Below are positions 13,459 through 21,265 of a stretch of 32,576 nt of DNA, piece after piece. Source of the DNA: an uncultured Eubacteriales bacterium. GTDB lineage: Bacteria; Bacillota; Clostridia; Peptostreptococcales; Anaerovoracaceae. A model generated the notes under the pieces. It searched no databases, was not told the DNA's origin, and saw nothing but the letters and a program-made list of their open reading frames with translations. The DNA is taken from assembly GCA_900547295.1 (NCBI GenBank), contig URGK01000023.1, positions 1 to 32,576 of the forward strand, in the 5' to 3' direction. The position numbers and the translations under genes are program-made. The first letter of the stretch is position 1. Each line of letters starts with the position of its first letter.

Positions 13459-14823
13459 CTATTTACCAAGACAAAATCTTGCAAAAACTTCATTTATGAT
13501 GTCGTCTGCAACTGTCTCTCCTATTATTTCTCCAAGAAGCTCATAGCTTCTGTTAATATCAACTTCAATAAATTCCAGCGGCTGCATCATATCCGTCATT
13601 TCAAGAGCATCAGCTACAGCAGAGTCTGCCTGCCTCAAAAGCTCCTCGTGTCTGACATTTGTAACCATAAGGCTGTCCTGCTGCTTTGCCTGTCCGCCGT
13701 ATACCATATTTTCAATGGCTTCTTCTATTTCTGTAATTCCCTCACCTTTAAGCACAGATGTATGTATTATCTGAGCCTGAGGTATTTTTTCCTTTATTTC
13801 TTCTTCGTCTGCAACTGTACCCTTGTCTGTTTTGTTTATAAGGGTTATGCAGGGACGGTTATCAACGTATTCCATCAGAGTCTTGTCTTCCTCTGATATT
13901 TTTTCTGAACCGTCTATTATAAATATTACAAGGTCCGCCCTGTTAAAGGACTCCTTGCTTTTTTCTATTCCTATTTTTTCGATGGTGTCTTCTGTTTCTC
14001 TTATTCCCGCAGTATCTGTCAGAAGTACCGGAATTCCTCTGATGCTCATCTGCTCCTGTATTGTATCTCTGGTAGTTCCCGGTATTTCGGTAACTATCGC
14101 TCTTGTTTCTTTGAGCAGCGCATTCATAAGAGATGACTTGCCTACATTCGGCCTGCCTATTATGGCTACGTTAAGCCCCTCCTTAATTATTTTGCCTCTG
14201 TCTGCAGTGCTGATTATTTTTTCCAGAGAAGCTTTGACTGCCATTAAATCATCTTTTAACTTGCTGTAGGTAAGCTGCTCTATATCCTCATCGGGATAAT
14301 CTATGTTTACCGTAACATTTACAAGAATATCAACAAGATTTTTTCTTATGCTTTTGATTTCATCGGAAAAGCTTCCGTCAAGCTGTTTCAGCGCAACATC
14401 AAAGCTTTTGTCTGTTCTGGCCCTGATTAAATCTATTACCGCCTCCGCCTGTGACAGATCAAGCCTGCCGTTTAAAAATGCGCGCTTTGTAAATTCACCG
14501 GGCTCTGCAATTCTCGCGCCCTTTGCAAGCACCAGCGCAAGAGTTTTTCTTAATGATACTATGCTGCCGTGACAGTTTATCTCAACCACATCTTCTCTGG
14601 TGTAGGTATGAGGAGCTTTCATATATACTGCCATTACCTCGTCTATTATTTCTTCTTTATCTCTGATATGGCCGTATGTAAGTTTTCTTTCTTTTATTTT
14701 GTTTTCTTTAAAAGGAACAAATACCTGATTTAAAATATCAAGCGCGTTTTCACCGCTTATTCTTATTATTCCTATTCCGCCCTCACCGTAGGCTGTTGCA
14801 ATAGCAGCAATAGTTTCTTCCAT
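13459..14823 (-). CDS. mnmE: tRNA modification GTPase MnmE (TrmE)
   Basis: MnmE is the G-domain partner of MnmG. The 454-residue protein has an N-terminal formyl-THF-binding domain (TIAAIATAYGEGGIGIIRISG), a helical domain, and an inserted G domain with GRPNVGKSSLMNALL (P-loop, about residue 224), GTTRDT (G2), DTAGIRETEDTIEKIGIEKS (G3) and NKTD (G4). It ends CLGK, the essential C-terminal Cys motif. The ATG ending at 14823 follows GGGAG; an in-frame upstream codon would add a non-conserved leader. The jag terminator hairpin sits just upstream, so some attenuation of readthrough is likely. Confidence 0.97.
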   Translation of the reverse strand: MEETIAAIATAYGEGGIGIIRISGENALDILNQVFVPFKENKIKERKLTYGHIRDKEEIIDEVMAVYMKAPHTYTREDVVEINCHGSIVSLRKTLALVLAKGARIAEPGEFTKRAFLNGRLDLSQAEAVIDLIRARTDKSFDVALKQLDGSFSDEIKSIRKNLVDILVNVTVNIDYPDEDIEQLTYSKLKDDLMAVKASLEKIISTADRGKIIKEGLNVAIIGRPNVGKSSLMNALLKETRAIVTEIPGTTRDTIQEQMSIRGIPVLLTDTAGIRETEDTIEKIGIEKSKESFNRADLVIFIIDGSEKISEEDKTLMEYVDNRPCITLINKTDKGTVADEEEIKEKIPQAQIIHTSVLKGEGITEIEEAIENMVYGGQAKQQDSLMVTNVRHEELLRQADSAVADALEMTDMMQPLEFIEVDINRSYELLGEIIGETVADDIINEVFARFCLGK

Positions 14824-14838
14824 TTTGAATTTCTCCCG

Positions 14839-14869
14839 AAAAAAGATTAAAGCCCGCAAATATGCGGGC
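14839..14869 (-). terminator. Terminator after jag
   Basis: TGCGGGC / GCCCGCA arms (14863-14869 and 14852-14858) around a 4-base loop, then TTTAATCTTTTTT on the minus strand. It separates the ribosomal protein/secretion unit from mnmE. Confidence 0.8.
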
Positions 14870-14874
14870 CATTT

Positions 14875-15630
14875 TTAACGTTTAAGTTCAATTATAACCC
14901 TTCTGTACGGCTCTTCGCCTTCACTTCTGGTAATTATACCCGGGTTACTCTGAAGAGTTGCATGAATAACCTTTCTCTCATACGGATTCATAGGTTCAAG
15001 TCTGACACTCTTCCTTGTCTTTATAACCTTGTCAGCCAGTCTGTTTGCAAGCTGCTCTAAAGTTTTTTCTCTCTTTGCCCTGTAGTTTTCTGCATCAACT
15101 ATAACGCGAATATATTTTTCTTTATTTTTGTTTACTACAAGACTTGTGAGATACTGTATTGAATCTAAAGTCTGTCCTCTTTTACCTATAATGGTTCCTG
15201 AATCATTACCGGTTATATCAAGATAAAGACTGTCATCGTTACCCTGAGCTTTTATGTCCAGTTTTAAATTCATCTGCTCTGCCACGTTTCTAAGGAAAGT
15301 CAGAGCTTCACAATCTTCGATGTCCACTAAATTATCAGGTCTCTGTGTTACTTCGAATTTTTCTTTTATAACAGGTTTTTTAACCTCTTTTACAGCTTCC
15401 TGTTTAACTTCTTTTTTGATTTCTTTTTTTGTTTCTTCTTTTTTAACCGGTTCAGCTTTCTTTTTAGGTTCAACTCTTACCTTTGCAAGCTTTGAGCCTA
15501 TTCCAAAGAATCCCCTTGACGGTTCTTCTAATACTGTGACATCGACTTCATCTATAGTAAGTTTCAGATCTGCCAAAGCCAGTTTCACAGCTTCGTCAAT
15601 ATCTGTTCCCCATTTTTCTGAAAAGTCCAT
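14875..15630 (-). CDS. jag: RNA-binding protein Jag (KhpB/EloR)
   Basis: The 251-residue protein has the Jag N-terminal domain (LEEPSRGFFGIGSKLAKVRVEP), a lysine/glutamate-rich linker (about residues 55-90), a KH domain with GTIIGKRGQTLDSIQYL, and a C-terminal R3H domain (NPYERKVIHATLQ). In Gram-positive relatives it binds RNA and, with KhpA, affects cell elongation and division. It is next to yidC, as in Bacillus (spoIIIJ-jag). GGAGG precedes the ATG. The linker is long and highly charged, probably disordered. Confidence 0.95.
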   Translation of the reverse strand: MDFSEKWGTDIDEAVKLALADLKLTIDEVDVTVLEEPSRGFFGIGSKLAKVRVEPKKKAEPVKKEETKKEIKKEVKQEAVKEVKKPVIKEKFEVTQRPDNLVDIEDCEALTFLRNVAEQMNLKLDIKAQGNDDSLYLDITGNDSGTIIGKRGQTLDSIQYLTSLVVNKNKEKYIRVIVDAENYRAKREKTLEQLANRLADKVIKTRKSVRLEPMNPYERKVIHATLQSNPGIITRSEGEEPYRRVIIELKR

Positions 15631-15662
15631 ATTAATTTTTCCTCCGGTAAAATAGTAACGTA

Positions 15663-16373
15663 CTATTTTCTTTTCTTTTTATTTTCTTTGTCTGCTCTTA
15701 TCTTTTTTCTGATGGAGTTTAAACGCAGATTAATGAAAATCTGGATTATCTGGCTTACGAACCAGTAAATTGATAAGCCTGCAGGATATGTTCTTGCCAT
15801 CCATACAATCATTACAGGGAATATGTATTTCATACCCTTCATCATTGCATTTGTCTGAGCGGCAGCTCCTCCTGCGGCGTTTCCTCCCGTAAGAGCCTGA
15901 GTCATTGTAAATGATATAAATGTTGCCACACCTGCAGCAAGCGGAAGTATCCATTTATCCGGCTGGGTAAGGTCGGTCATCCATAAAAACGCATCGTGTA
16001 CCGCAAATAGAATGTCATTATCGGTACCCATAAATTTCAGCGGATCTCTGAGCAGCGCAAACAGTCCCATGATTATAGGGAACTGGATAAGCATAGGAAG
16101 GCAGCCTGCCATAGGGTTAAACTTTTCTTCCTTGTAGAGCTCCTGCATCTTCAGATTCATCATCTGCTGATCATTCTGATATTTTTTCTGGATTTCTCTT
16201 ACCTTCGGCTGTATATCTGTCATTGATGCCGTGCTCTTTGTCTGCATCGCATAGAGCGGATAAAGGCAGCACTTAACTATTACTGTAAGTATTATAATAG
16301 CAACACCATATACTCCGACAAAATTGTAAATTAATTGTAATAGTGCACCTATCGGTTTTGCAATTACTCCCAT
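15663..16373 (-). CDS. yidC: Membrane protein insertase YidC (SpoIIIJ/OxaA type)
   Basis: YidC inserts membrane proteins alone or with SecYEG. The 236-residue protein has the short Gram-positive form: a membrane segment near residues 20-40 (YGVAIIILTVIVKCCLYPLYAMQ), a cytoplasmic hairpin (IQPKVREIQKKYQNDQQ), then FNPMAGCLPMLIQFPIIMGLFALLR and further segments near residues 145-165, 180-200 and 200-218. The usual charged residue in the hydrophilic groove is Lys in VIVKCCLYPL. The tail is strongly basic (ADKENKKKRK), as in ribosome-binding YidC tails. No lipobox is seen at the N-terminus. GGAGG lies 5 bases before the ATG, and yidD ends 12 bases upstream. Confidence 0.95.
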   Translation of the reverse strand: MGVIAKPIGALLQLIYNFVGVYGVAIIILTVIVKCCLYPLYAMQTKSTASMTDIQPKVREIQKKYQNDQQMMNLKMQELYKEEKFNPMAGCLPMLIQFPIIMGLFALLRDPLKFMGTDNDILFAVHDAFLWMTDLTQPDKWILPLAAGVATFISFTMTQALTGGNAAGGAAAQTNAMMKGMKYIFPVMIVWMARTYPAGLSIYWFVSQIIQIFINLRLNSIRKKIRADKENKKKRK

Positions 16374-16385
16374 TAAATTCCTCCA

Positions 16386-16595
16386 TTATTTTAAAGGGTC
16401 ATAGCCTCCGGAACTAAAAGGGTGACATTTGAGAATTCTTTTAGTTCCGAGAAAGCTTCCTTTAAAAAATCCGTATTTCTCCAGCGCCTGAATAAAATAC
16501 ACCGAACATGTCGGATAAAATCTGCATCTGGCAGAAAATAAAGGCGATATAAATTTCTGATATCCCCTTATTAAAAAAATCAAAACTCTTTTCAT
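16386..16595 (-). CDS. yidD: Membrane protein insertion efficiency factor YidD
   Basis: The 69-residue protein has the YidD signature FLIRGYQKFISPLFSARCRFYPTCSVYFIQAL and a KCHPFSSGGYDPLK ending. It is a small peripheral membrane protein thought to help YidC insertion. The ATG ending at 16595 forms a four-base ATGA overlap with the rnpA stop, so translation is coupled; a longer upstream reading frame lies inside rnpA and is not used. Confidence 0.94.
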   Translation of the reverse strand: MKRVLIFLIRGYQKFISPLFSARCRFYPTCSVYFIQALEKYGFFKGSFLGTKRILKCHPFSSGGYDPLK

Positions 16596-16930
16596 TTTTT
16601 TATAATTCCGGATCTTCTGGCGGCAGACTTCATTGATTTTAATACTTCCTGACATTTCCTGCCGTTAATAGTGTTTCTGGCTATAAATATAATGTCATAT
16701 CCCGTATTAAAAGTATCTCTTATCTGTCTGCAGCTTTCTCTCATTAATCTGGCTGCTCTGTTTCTTGCTACGCTGTTTCCGACCTTTTTGCTTGCCAGAA
16801 ATGCAGTTCTGTTGTAAGGAAGACCATTCTTTTTATAAAATAGCACAATATATCTGTCACCAACAGATCTGCCTTTTTTGTAAACGCTATTAAAATTCTT
16901 AGCTCCTCTTAAAACATCTTTTTTTAGCAT
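16592..16930 (-). CDS. rnpA: Ribonuclease P protein component
   Basis: RnpA is the protein subunit of RNase P, which matures tRNA 5' ends. The 112-residue protein has the conserved RNA-binding motif KKVGNSVARNRAARLMRESCR and the IFIARN strand. The ATG ending at 16930 is used; the ribosome binding site is weak (AAAGGG, about 12 bases upstream), so coupling with rpmH is possible. The rpmH-rnpA-yidD-yidC order is widely conserved next to oriC. Confidence 0.96.
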   Translation of the reverse strand: MLKKDVLRGAKNFNSVYKKGRSVGDRYIVLFYKKNGLPYNRTAFLASKKVGNSVARNRAARLMRESCRQIRDTFNTGYDIIFIARNTINGRKCQEVLKSMKSAARRSGIIKK

Positions 16931-16970
16931 CAAACAAACGCCCTTTAAATAAATACTGTTTAAAGTTTTA

Positions 16971-17105
16971 TTATGCTGATAAAACTTTTCTTCCTCTTGC
17001 TCTTCTTCTCTTAAGTACGTTTCTACCGTTCTTAGTCTTCATTCTTTTTCTGAATCCGTGTTCCTTTTTTCTCTGTCTTTTTTTAGGCTGATAAGTCTGT
17101 TTCAT
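16971..17105 (-). CDS. rpmH: 50S ribosomal protein L34
   Basis: The 44-residue product begins MKQTYQPKKRQRKKEHGF and ends ARGRKVLSA, the near-invariant L34 sequence. GGAGG is 7 bases before the ATG. It is the first gene transcribed leftward from the origin, behind a perfect consensus promoter. Confidence 0.97.
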   Translation of the reverse strand: MKQTYQPKKRQRKKEHGFRKRMKTKNGRNVLKRRRARGRKVLSA

Positions 17106-17177
17106 TGTTATTTTCCTCCTGAATTGAAAATTTAATTTTATGCCATCTAAATTCCAAAGGCATAGATACGCCTATAT

Positions 17178-17206
17178 ATTATATATTCAAAGACTGCCGA
17201 TGTCAA
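17178..17206 (-). promoter_or_regulatory. Perfect consensus promoter for rpmH operon
   Basis: Minus strand: TTGACA (17201-17206), 17-base spacer, TATAAT (17178-17183). Both hexamers are exact sigma-A consensus, consistent with high ribosomal-protein expression. The leader is about 65 bases. Confidence 0.9.
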
Positions 17207-17260
17207 CGTATTTGTTCATAATTTACTTTTTATATTACTTCAAACCCCTTGAGATTTAAA

Positions 17261-17356
17261 TGTTGATAATGTTCACAACTTTTTCCACAACCTGTGTATA
17301 AATACCCCTAAATAAGTTTTTTTGCTTTATTAAAAAAAGCAATTGTCTGTGGATAA
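17261..17356. other. oriC: oriC, part 1: DnaA boxes upstream of dnaA
   Basis: Boxes resembling TTATCCACA: TGTTGATAA (17261-17269, one mismatch, minus orientation), TTTTCCACA (17281-17289, one mismatch), TGTGTATAA (17293-17301, TTATACACA on minus), and TGTGGATAA (17348-17356, exact on minus). The 293-base gene-free stretch 17106-17398 also holds the rpmH and dnaA promoters; the rest is AT-rich with no other feature seen. Confidence 0.85.
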
Positions 17357-17371
17357 CTTTTTTGATATTAT
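17343..17371 (+). promoter_or_regulatory. dnaA promoter overlapped by a DnaA box
   Basis: TTGTCT (17343-17348), 17-base spacer, TATTAT (17366-17371). The exact DnaA box at 17348-17356 touches the -35 box, the usual arrangement for DnaA autorepression. Confidence 0.65.
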
Positions 17372-17398
17372 ATATACAGTAATTTTGGAGATGTGAAA

Positions 17399-18745
17399 AT
17401 GGATAAAAAGAAACAACTGGAAAAATGGAACAAAACACTTGAAAAAATCAAAGCGGATTTAACACCTATCAGCTATGACACCTGGTTTAAGCCTCTGATT
17501 TTTAATTCCGTAGACGAAACAAACAAAATAATATACTTTGAAGTTTTTAACGCGCTTCTTGTAAAGGTAATAAACGAAAGATATCTTAAGCTTCTTGAAA
17601 CCAACATACAGGAAGTATTCGGCGAACCTCTCAAGGTTTCCTTTAATATACCTACAGATACACCTAAACCAAAAAAAGAAAACAAAGAATATACAGAGGA
17701 ATTCTATTTCAATCCGAGGTATACATTTGATACATTTGTTGTTGGAGATCACAACAAATATGCTCATGCTGCGGCAGTTGCAGTTGCCGAGTCACCGTCA
17801 AAGGCCTACAACCCCCTCTTTATATACGGAGGCTCAGGTCTTGGCAAGACACATCTTATGCACGCCATAGGCTGCTACATAATGCAGCATCACCCTGATC
17901 TCAAGGTTCTTTATGTTTCCTCGGAAATGTTTACAAACGAACTTATAGATGCTATCAGAGATACCAAGAACAATAAAAAGAAAACAAAAGAATTTAAAGA
18001 GAAATACAGAAATCAGGATGTGCTTCTCATAGACGACATACAGTTTATAGAAGGTAAGGACTCAACAGAAATAGAGCTTTTCCATACATTCAACGCTCTT
18101 TACGAAAACAACAGACAGATAATAATATCAAGTGACAGAGCCCCAAACAAGCTTGTAAATCTTGATGAAAGACTGCGTTCCCGTTTTGAATGGAACATCA
18201 TAGCGGACATACAGGCTCCCGACTATGAAACAAGAGTTGCAATACTTCAGCGAAAAGCAGAGCTTGAAGGCATCAGGCTCAACGATGATGTTCAGGAGGT
18301 AATAAGCCTGATTGCCGAAAAAATCAAGTTCAACGTCAGAGAGCTTGAGGGAGCTTTGAACAGAATAATAAGCTTTTCAACATTAATGGGCGAGGACATA
18401 AACATAAAATTTGCAAAAGATACACTAAAGGATATACTTTCAAATACAGATTCGGGAATTACACCTGACCTTATCAAAAAGAAGGTATGCAAAAAATTCA
18501 ATCTAAAGCTTGCCGATATGGAAAGCTCAAAGCGCGTAAGAGCCATAGCTTTCCCAAGACAGATAGCAATGTACCTCTGCAGAGAGATGACAGAGCTTTC
18601 ATTTCCTAAGATAGGAGAATACTTCGGAGGCAGAGATCATACAACAGTTCTTCATGCCTACGAAAAAATAAGGGATGAAATTAAATTCAATGATGAAACC
18701 AAGCAGATTGTCAATGAGCTTGTCACTGTAATCAACGAAGAATAG
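17399..18745 (+). CDS. dnaA: Chromosomal replication initiator protein DnaA
   Basis: DnaA binds DnaA boxes at oriC, forms an ATP-dependent filament and opens the duplex. The 448-residue protein has domain I (LEKWNKTLEKIKADLTPISYDTWF), a short linker, an AAA+ core with Walker A GGSGLGKTH (from about residue 144) and Walker B LLIDDIQFIEGKD, and domain IV with the signature GGRDHTTVLHAYEKI. The ATG at 17399 is chosen over a GTG two codons upstream because GGAG lies 8 bases before the ATG but only 2 before the GTG. dnaN follows after the second half of oriC. Confidence 0.98.
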   Translation: MDKKKQLEKWNKTLEKIKADLTPISYDTWFKPLIFNSVDETNKIIYFEVFNALLVKVINERYLKLLETNIQEVFGEPLKVSFNIPTDTPKPKKENKEYTEEFYFNPRYTFDTFVVGDHNKYAHAAAVAVAESPSKAYNPLFIYGGSGLGKTHLMHAIGCYIMQHHPDLKVLYVSSEMFTNELIDAIRDTKNNKKKTKEFKEKYRNQDVLLIDDIQFIEGKDSTEIELFHTFNALYENNRQIIISSDRAPNKLVNLDERLRSRFEWNIIADIQAPDYETRVAILQRKAELEGIRLNDDVQEVISLIAEKIKFNVRELEGALNRIISFSTLMGEDINIKFAKDTLKDILSNTDSGITPDLIKKKVCKKFNLKLADMESSKRVRAIAFPRQIAMYLCREMTELSFPKIGEYFGGRDHTTVLHAYEKIRDEIKFNDETKQIVNELVTVINEE

Positions 18746-18890
18746 TTTTCCACACACAAAAATACATAAAAAAACATCTTATTAACAGAAATTCAATAAT
18801 AATTTCTGTTGAATTTACAGGGCTTTTGAGTACTTATCCACAAATCCACAGCCCCTACTACTATTACTACTAATATATATTAATAAAAAT
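18746..18890. other. oriC: oriC, part 2: DnaA boxes, DnaA-trios and unwinding element
   Basis: TTTTCCACA (18746-18754) starts right after the dnaA stop, and TTATCCACA (18834-18842) is exact, followed by a degenerate copy (18842-18850). A short GC-rich spacer (GCCC) follows, then seven consecutive trinucleotides CTA CTA CTA TTA CTA CTA ATA (18855-18875). The other strand reads 3'-GAT-GAT-GAT-AAT-GAT-GAT-TAT-5', the DnaA-trio pattern. AT-only sequence (18871-18893) follows, the probable unwinding site. Confidence 0.88.
18784..18810. repeat. Perfect inverted repeat within oriC
   Basis: AACAGAAATT (18784-18793) and AATTTCTGTT (18801-18810) form a 10-bp stem with a 7-base loop between dnaA and the second DnaA-box cluster. 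No T-run follows, so it is a weak terminator candidate at best. Confidence 0.6.
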
Positions 18891-18912
18891 AATAGAATTT
18901 TGGAGGAAAAAA

Positions 18913-20025
18913 ATGAAATTCACTTGCAGCCAGCAGAAACTGTCAAAAGCATTAAATATCGTTTCAAAAGCGGTAAGCACAAGAACAACAATACCTGTTT
19001 TAAAAGGTATACTTTTGAAATCCGAAGAAAACAGCCTGATACTTTCAGCATCTGACCTTGATTTAAGCATCGAAAAGGCCATAGATGTAAATGTCATAGA
19101 GGAAGGCTCGGTTGTAATACCTGCAAAGCTGTTTGGAGATATAGTAAGAAAGCTTCCAAATGAAGAAATATTAATAGAGGAAGAAGAAAATAATGTCATA
19201 ATGATAAAAACCTCAAAATCAGAATTCAAAATTATAGGATTTTCATCAGAGGAATTTCCTAATCTCAGCGACGAAGAAGAAAACATAAATGAGCTTTCAT
19301 TTGACAGAGAAATATTCAAGAGTATGATATCAAGAACATCATTTGCCGCAACCATTGATGAATCAAAGGGAGTGCTTACAGGTGTTTTAATAGAAATAGA
19401 AGAAAACTATATCAACATGGTTGCTCTTGACGGATTCAGAATGGCTGTAACCAGAGAACTTATGAAAAACGCTGAAAACAACAATATCATAATTTCCGCA
19501 AAAATATTAAATGAAATAAATAAGATAATATCTGAATCAGACGGAGAAGAGGATATTAAAATATCACTGGGACAGAAAAAAGCATTCATTAAGGTTGATA
19601 CAACACATATAATACTCAGGCTGCTTGAGGGTGAATTCATTAAATACAGAGATATACTTCCTAAGAGCTGCAGCACTACTGTTACTATCAGCAGAGGCGA
19701 GCTGATTGAAAGTATCGAAAGAGCATCACTTCTTGCAAAGGAAGGTAAAAACAATCTTATCAGAATAAATATCAAAAACAACCTGCTTACTCTTACTTCA
19801 AAATCGGAAGAAGGTAATGTCAAGGAAGAAATAATAATGGAAAAAACAGGTGAAGATCTTGAAATAGGCTTCAATTCAAAATATATGCTGGACGCTCTCA
19901 AGGTTATAGATGATGAGTATGTAAAAATAGAGCTTAATACCAGCATAACGCCGGCTCTGGTAAAGCCTATTGAGGGAAATCTATATGAGTACCTGATACT
20001 GCCTGTAAGAATTTCATCGAACTAG
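18913..20025 (+). CDS. dnaN: DNA polymerase III beta subunit (sliding clamp)
   Basis: The beta clamp encircles DNA and tethers polymerase III and repair partners. The 370-residue protein has the three-domain clamp pattern, beginning MKFTCSQQKLSKALNIVSKAV, with TIPVLKGILLKSEENSLILSASDLDLSI in domain 1, TDGFRMA-type LDGFRMAVTRE in domain 2 and the C-terminal LILPVRISSN (the usual LPMRL-type end). TGGAGG lies 6 bases before the ATG. The gene follows oriC and is the last core gene before the accessory block. Confidence 0.97.
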   Translation: MKFTCSQQKLSKALNIVSKAVSTRTTIPVLKGILLKSEENSLILSASDLDLSIEKAIDVNVIEEGSVVIPAKLFGDIVRKLPNEEILIEEEENNVIMIKTSKSEFKIIGFSSEEFPNLSDEEENINELSFDREIFKSMISRTSFAATIDESKGVLTGVLIEIEENYINMVALDGFRMAVTRELMKNAENNNIIISAKILNEINKIISESDGEEDIKISLGQKKAFIKVDTTHIILRLLEGEFIKYRDILPKSCSTTVTISRGELIESIERASLLAKEGKNNLIRINIKNNLLTLTSKSEEGNVKEEIIMEKTGEDLEIGFNSKYMLDALKVIDDEYVKIELNTSITPALVKPIEGNLYEYLILPVRISSN

Positions 20026-20131
20026 GTAAAAAAATTTTACTGATTTAAAATCTTGTTTTTGTCAAGTGAAATGCTTCAAACGTTTAAATATCAACGGATT
20101 AAAAAAATTACAGAAAAAAATAAAAAAGGAG

Positions 20132-20160
20132 TTAACTGTAAAAATAAGGTGTAGTAAAAT
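20132..20160 (+). promoter_or_regulatory. Candidate promoter in the dnaN-rpn gap
   Basis: TTAACT (20132-20137), 17-base spacer, TAAAAT (20155-20160). A start near 20167 would give a transcript of about 70 bases up to the terminator at 20197-20237, or readthrough into the Rpn gene. The rest of 20026-20131 is AT-rich with nothing else seen. Confidence 0.4.
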
Positions 20161-20196
20161 GGTAGCATAGAAAATTTGTAAAGATGCACAGATAAG

Positions 20197-20237
20197 CCGT
20201 TTAGGCTGAATTAAGTTTCAGCTTAAGCGGTTTTTTA
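20197..20237 (+). terminator. Strong terminator between dnaN and the Rpn gene
   Basis: CCGTTTAGGCTGAA (20197-20210) pairs with TTCAGCTTAAGCGG (20217-20230; two G-U pairs), loop TTAAGT, then TTTTTTATT. It may end dnaN transcription or act as an attenuator for the Rpn gene that starts 49 bases later. Confidence 0.85.
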
Positions 20238-20285
20238 TTGTGCGTTTTTCGATTTATGAAAACAAAAATAAAAGGAGAAAAAACA

Positions 20286-21125
20286 ATGACAGAAGAGAAA
20301 CAACAGAATGAAAGAGCACAAAACAAGGAAGATTTTAAACCTTTTACAAATGATTTTATATTTGCTCTGGTAATGAGAGATCCTGATATCTGTAAAGGAA
20401 TTGCAGAGCTCATAATTCCTGATGAGGAGATAGGCGAGGTAAAAATAGCAGCGTCAGAGAATTCTTCGCCTGATGAAAAAAAAGAAAAAGATGAGCTGGA
20501 GATAGCGCTGCAGGCATATCTTGATTTCGGAAAAGATATGCGAGGAGTCAGGTTTGACGCATATGTGAAAACTGCAGACAAATGGATTGACATTGAAATG
20601 CAGACAACCAATAAGCATGATCTTGAAAAAAGAAACAGATATTATCAGGCTCTCATGGATACCGACTGCCTTGAAAAAGGTGGCAGATTCAAAGATCTTA
20701 AAAATACCTATGTGATATTCATTTGCACATTCGACTATCTGGGGCTTGGCGAGCCCATGTATGTCGTAGAAAGCTATATTCGCAAGAATGACTTGCATTT
20801 TAATGGTGGGACAAGTAAAATACTGTTGAACAAACTGAGGTCATTTTATGAATATATAAATGACCCGACCAAGGTAGGAAGCGAACTGATTGAAGGTATT
20901 GATGAGCGTGTACAGAAATACAACACGCCTGAATGGAGGGAAAGACTGGTGACATTGGAATATATGATTGCTGAAGCAAAAGAGGAAGGTATTGCAGAGG
21001 GCGAGGCTTCTGGCAGAGCTGCAGAAAAGATTGAGATGGCTAGGGCCATGAAGAACGATAAAGAACCTATAGATAAAATTATTAAATACACAGGTTTATC
21101 TAAAGAGGAAATAGAAAAAATATAA
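20286..21125 (+). CDS. Rpn family PD-(D/E)XK nuclease
   Basis: The 279-residue protein resembles Rpn-family recombination-promoting nucleases (often annotated as putative transposases). The nuclease core shows FTNDFIFALVM at the start, VRFDAYVKT (active-site Asp) and WIDIEMQTTNKHDLEKRNRYY (the E-x-Q of the PD-(D/E)XK fold). The C-terminal part has AEAKEEGIAEGEASGRAAEKI and the usual ending IIKYTGLSKEEIEKI. AAAGGAG precedes the ATG at 20286. In E. coli, Rpn proteins are DNA endonucleases linked to phage defence. The gene is flanked by terminators on both sides, so it is a separate unit. No terminal inverted repeats or target duplications were noticed. Confidence 0.88.
   Translation: MTEEKQQNERAQNKEDFKPFTNDFIFALVMRDPDICKGIAELIIPDEEIGEVKIAASENSSPDEKKEKDELEIALQAYLDFGKDMRGVRFDAYVKTADKWIDIEMQTTNKHDLEKRNRYYQALMDTDCLEKGGRFKDLKNTYVIFICTFDYLGLGEPMYVVESYIRKNDLHFNGGTSKILLNKLRSFYEYINDPTKVGSELIEGIDERVQKYNTPEWRERLVTLEYMIAEAKEEGIAEGEASGRAAEKIEMARAMKNDKEPIDKIIKYTGLSKEEIEKI
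20949..21125 (+). CDS. Possible internally translated C-terminal Rpn product (RpnS-like)
   Basis: Inside the Rpn gene, GGAGGG (20935-20940) lies 8 bases before an in-frame GTG at 20949 (codon 222). Initiation there would give a 58-residue protein equal to the variable C-terminal domain. In E. coli Rpn genes, the C-terminal domain is made separately from an internal start and inhibits the full-length nuclease. Whether this one is used is inferred only from the ribosome-binding-site spacing; the GGAGGG also encodes Trp-Arg-Glu of the full protein and could be coincidental. Confidence 0.4.
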   Translation: MTLEYMIAEAKEEGIAEGEASGRAAEKIEMARAMKNDKEPIDKIIKYTGLSKEEIEKI

Positions 21126-21151
21126 TAGGTTTATAAAAATTTTTAATTAAG

Positions 21152-21175
21152 AAGCTCTTTTCGGGGCTTTTTTTT
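21152..21175 (+). terminator. Terminator after the Rpn gene
   Basis: AAGCTC (21152-21157) pairs with GGGCTT (21164-21169, one G-U), with eight T residues at 21168-21175. Confidence 0.7.
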
Positions 21176-21199
21176 AAATTCCCTCATACTTTGGAACGA

Positions 21200-21228
21200 T
21201 TTACATTACTTAAGCACCTGATTATAAT
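21200..21228 (+). promoter_or_regulatory. Sigma-A promoter of the LuxR-type regulator
   Basis: TTTACA (21200-21205), 17-base spacer, TATAAT (21223-21228), 37 bases before the GTG start. Confidence 0.75.
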
Positions 21229-21265
21229 ATATTAGAATGCAATAAAGAGATAAAAGGAGGCTATT

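Noticed and set aside
13267..13896. 209-residue plus-strand frame across the mnmG-mnmE junction
   Set aside because: Antisense to two conserved genes with Cys/Tyr-rich composition; a shadow.
14934..14949. ACCCGGGT core in jag as a Noc binding site
   Set aside because: Only the central CCCGGG agrees with ATTTCCCGGGAAAT; the flanks do not match.
19407..19946. 179-residue minus-strand frame inside dnaN
   Set aside because: Serine/isoleucine/leucine-rich mirror of dnaN coding sequence; no start signal.
20286..21125. Rpn gene as part of an insertion sequence
   Set aside because: No terminal inverted repeats or target-site duplications were noticed, and the gene has its own terminators; the family label 'transposase' does not imply an IS.
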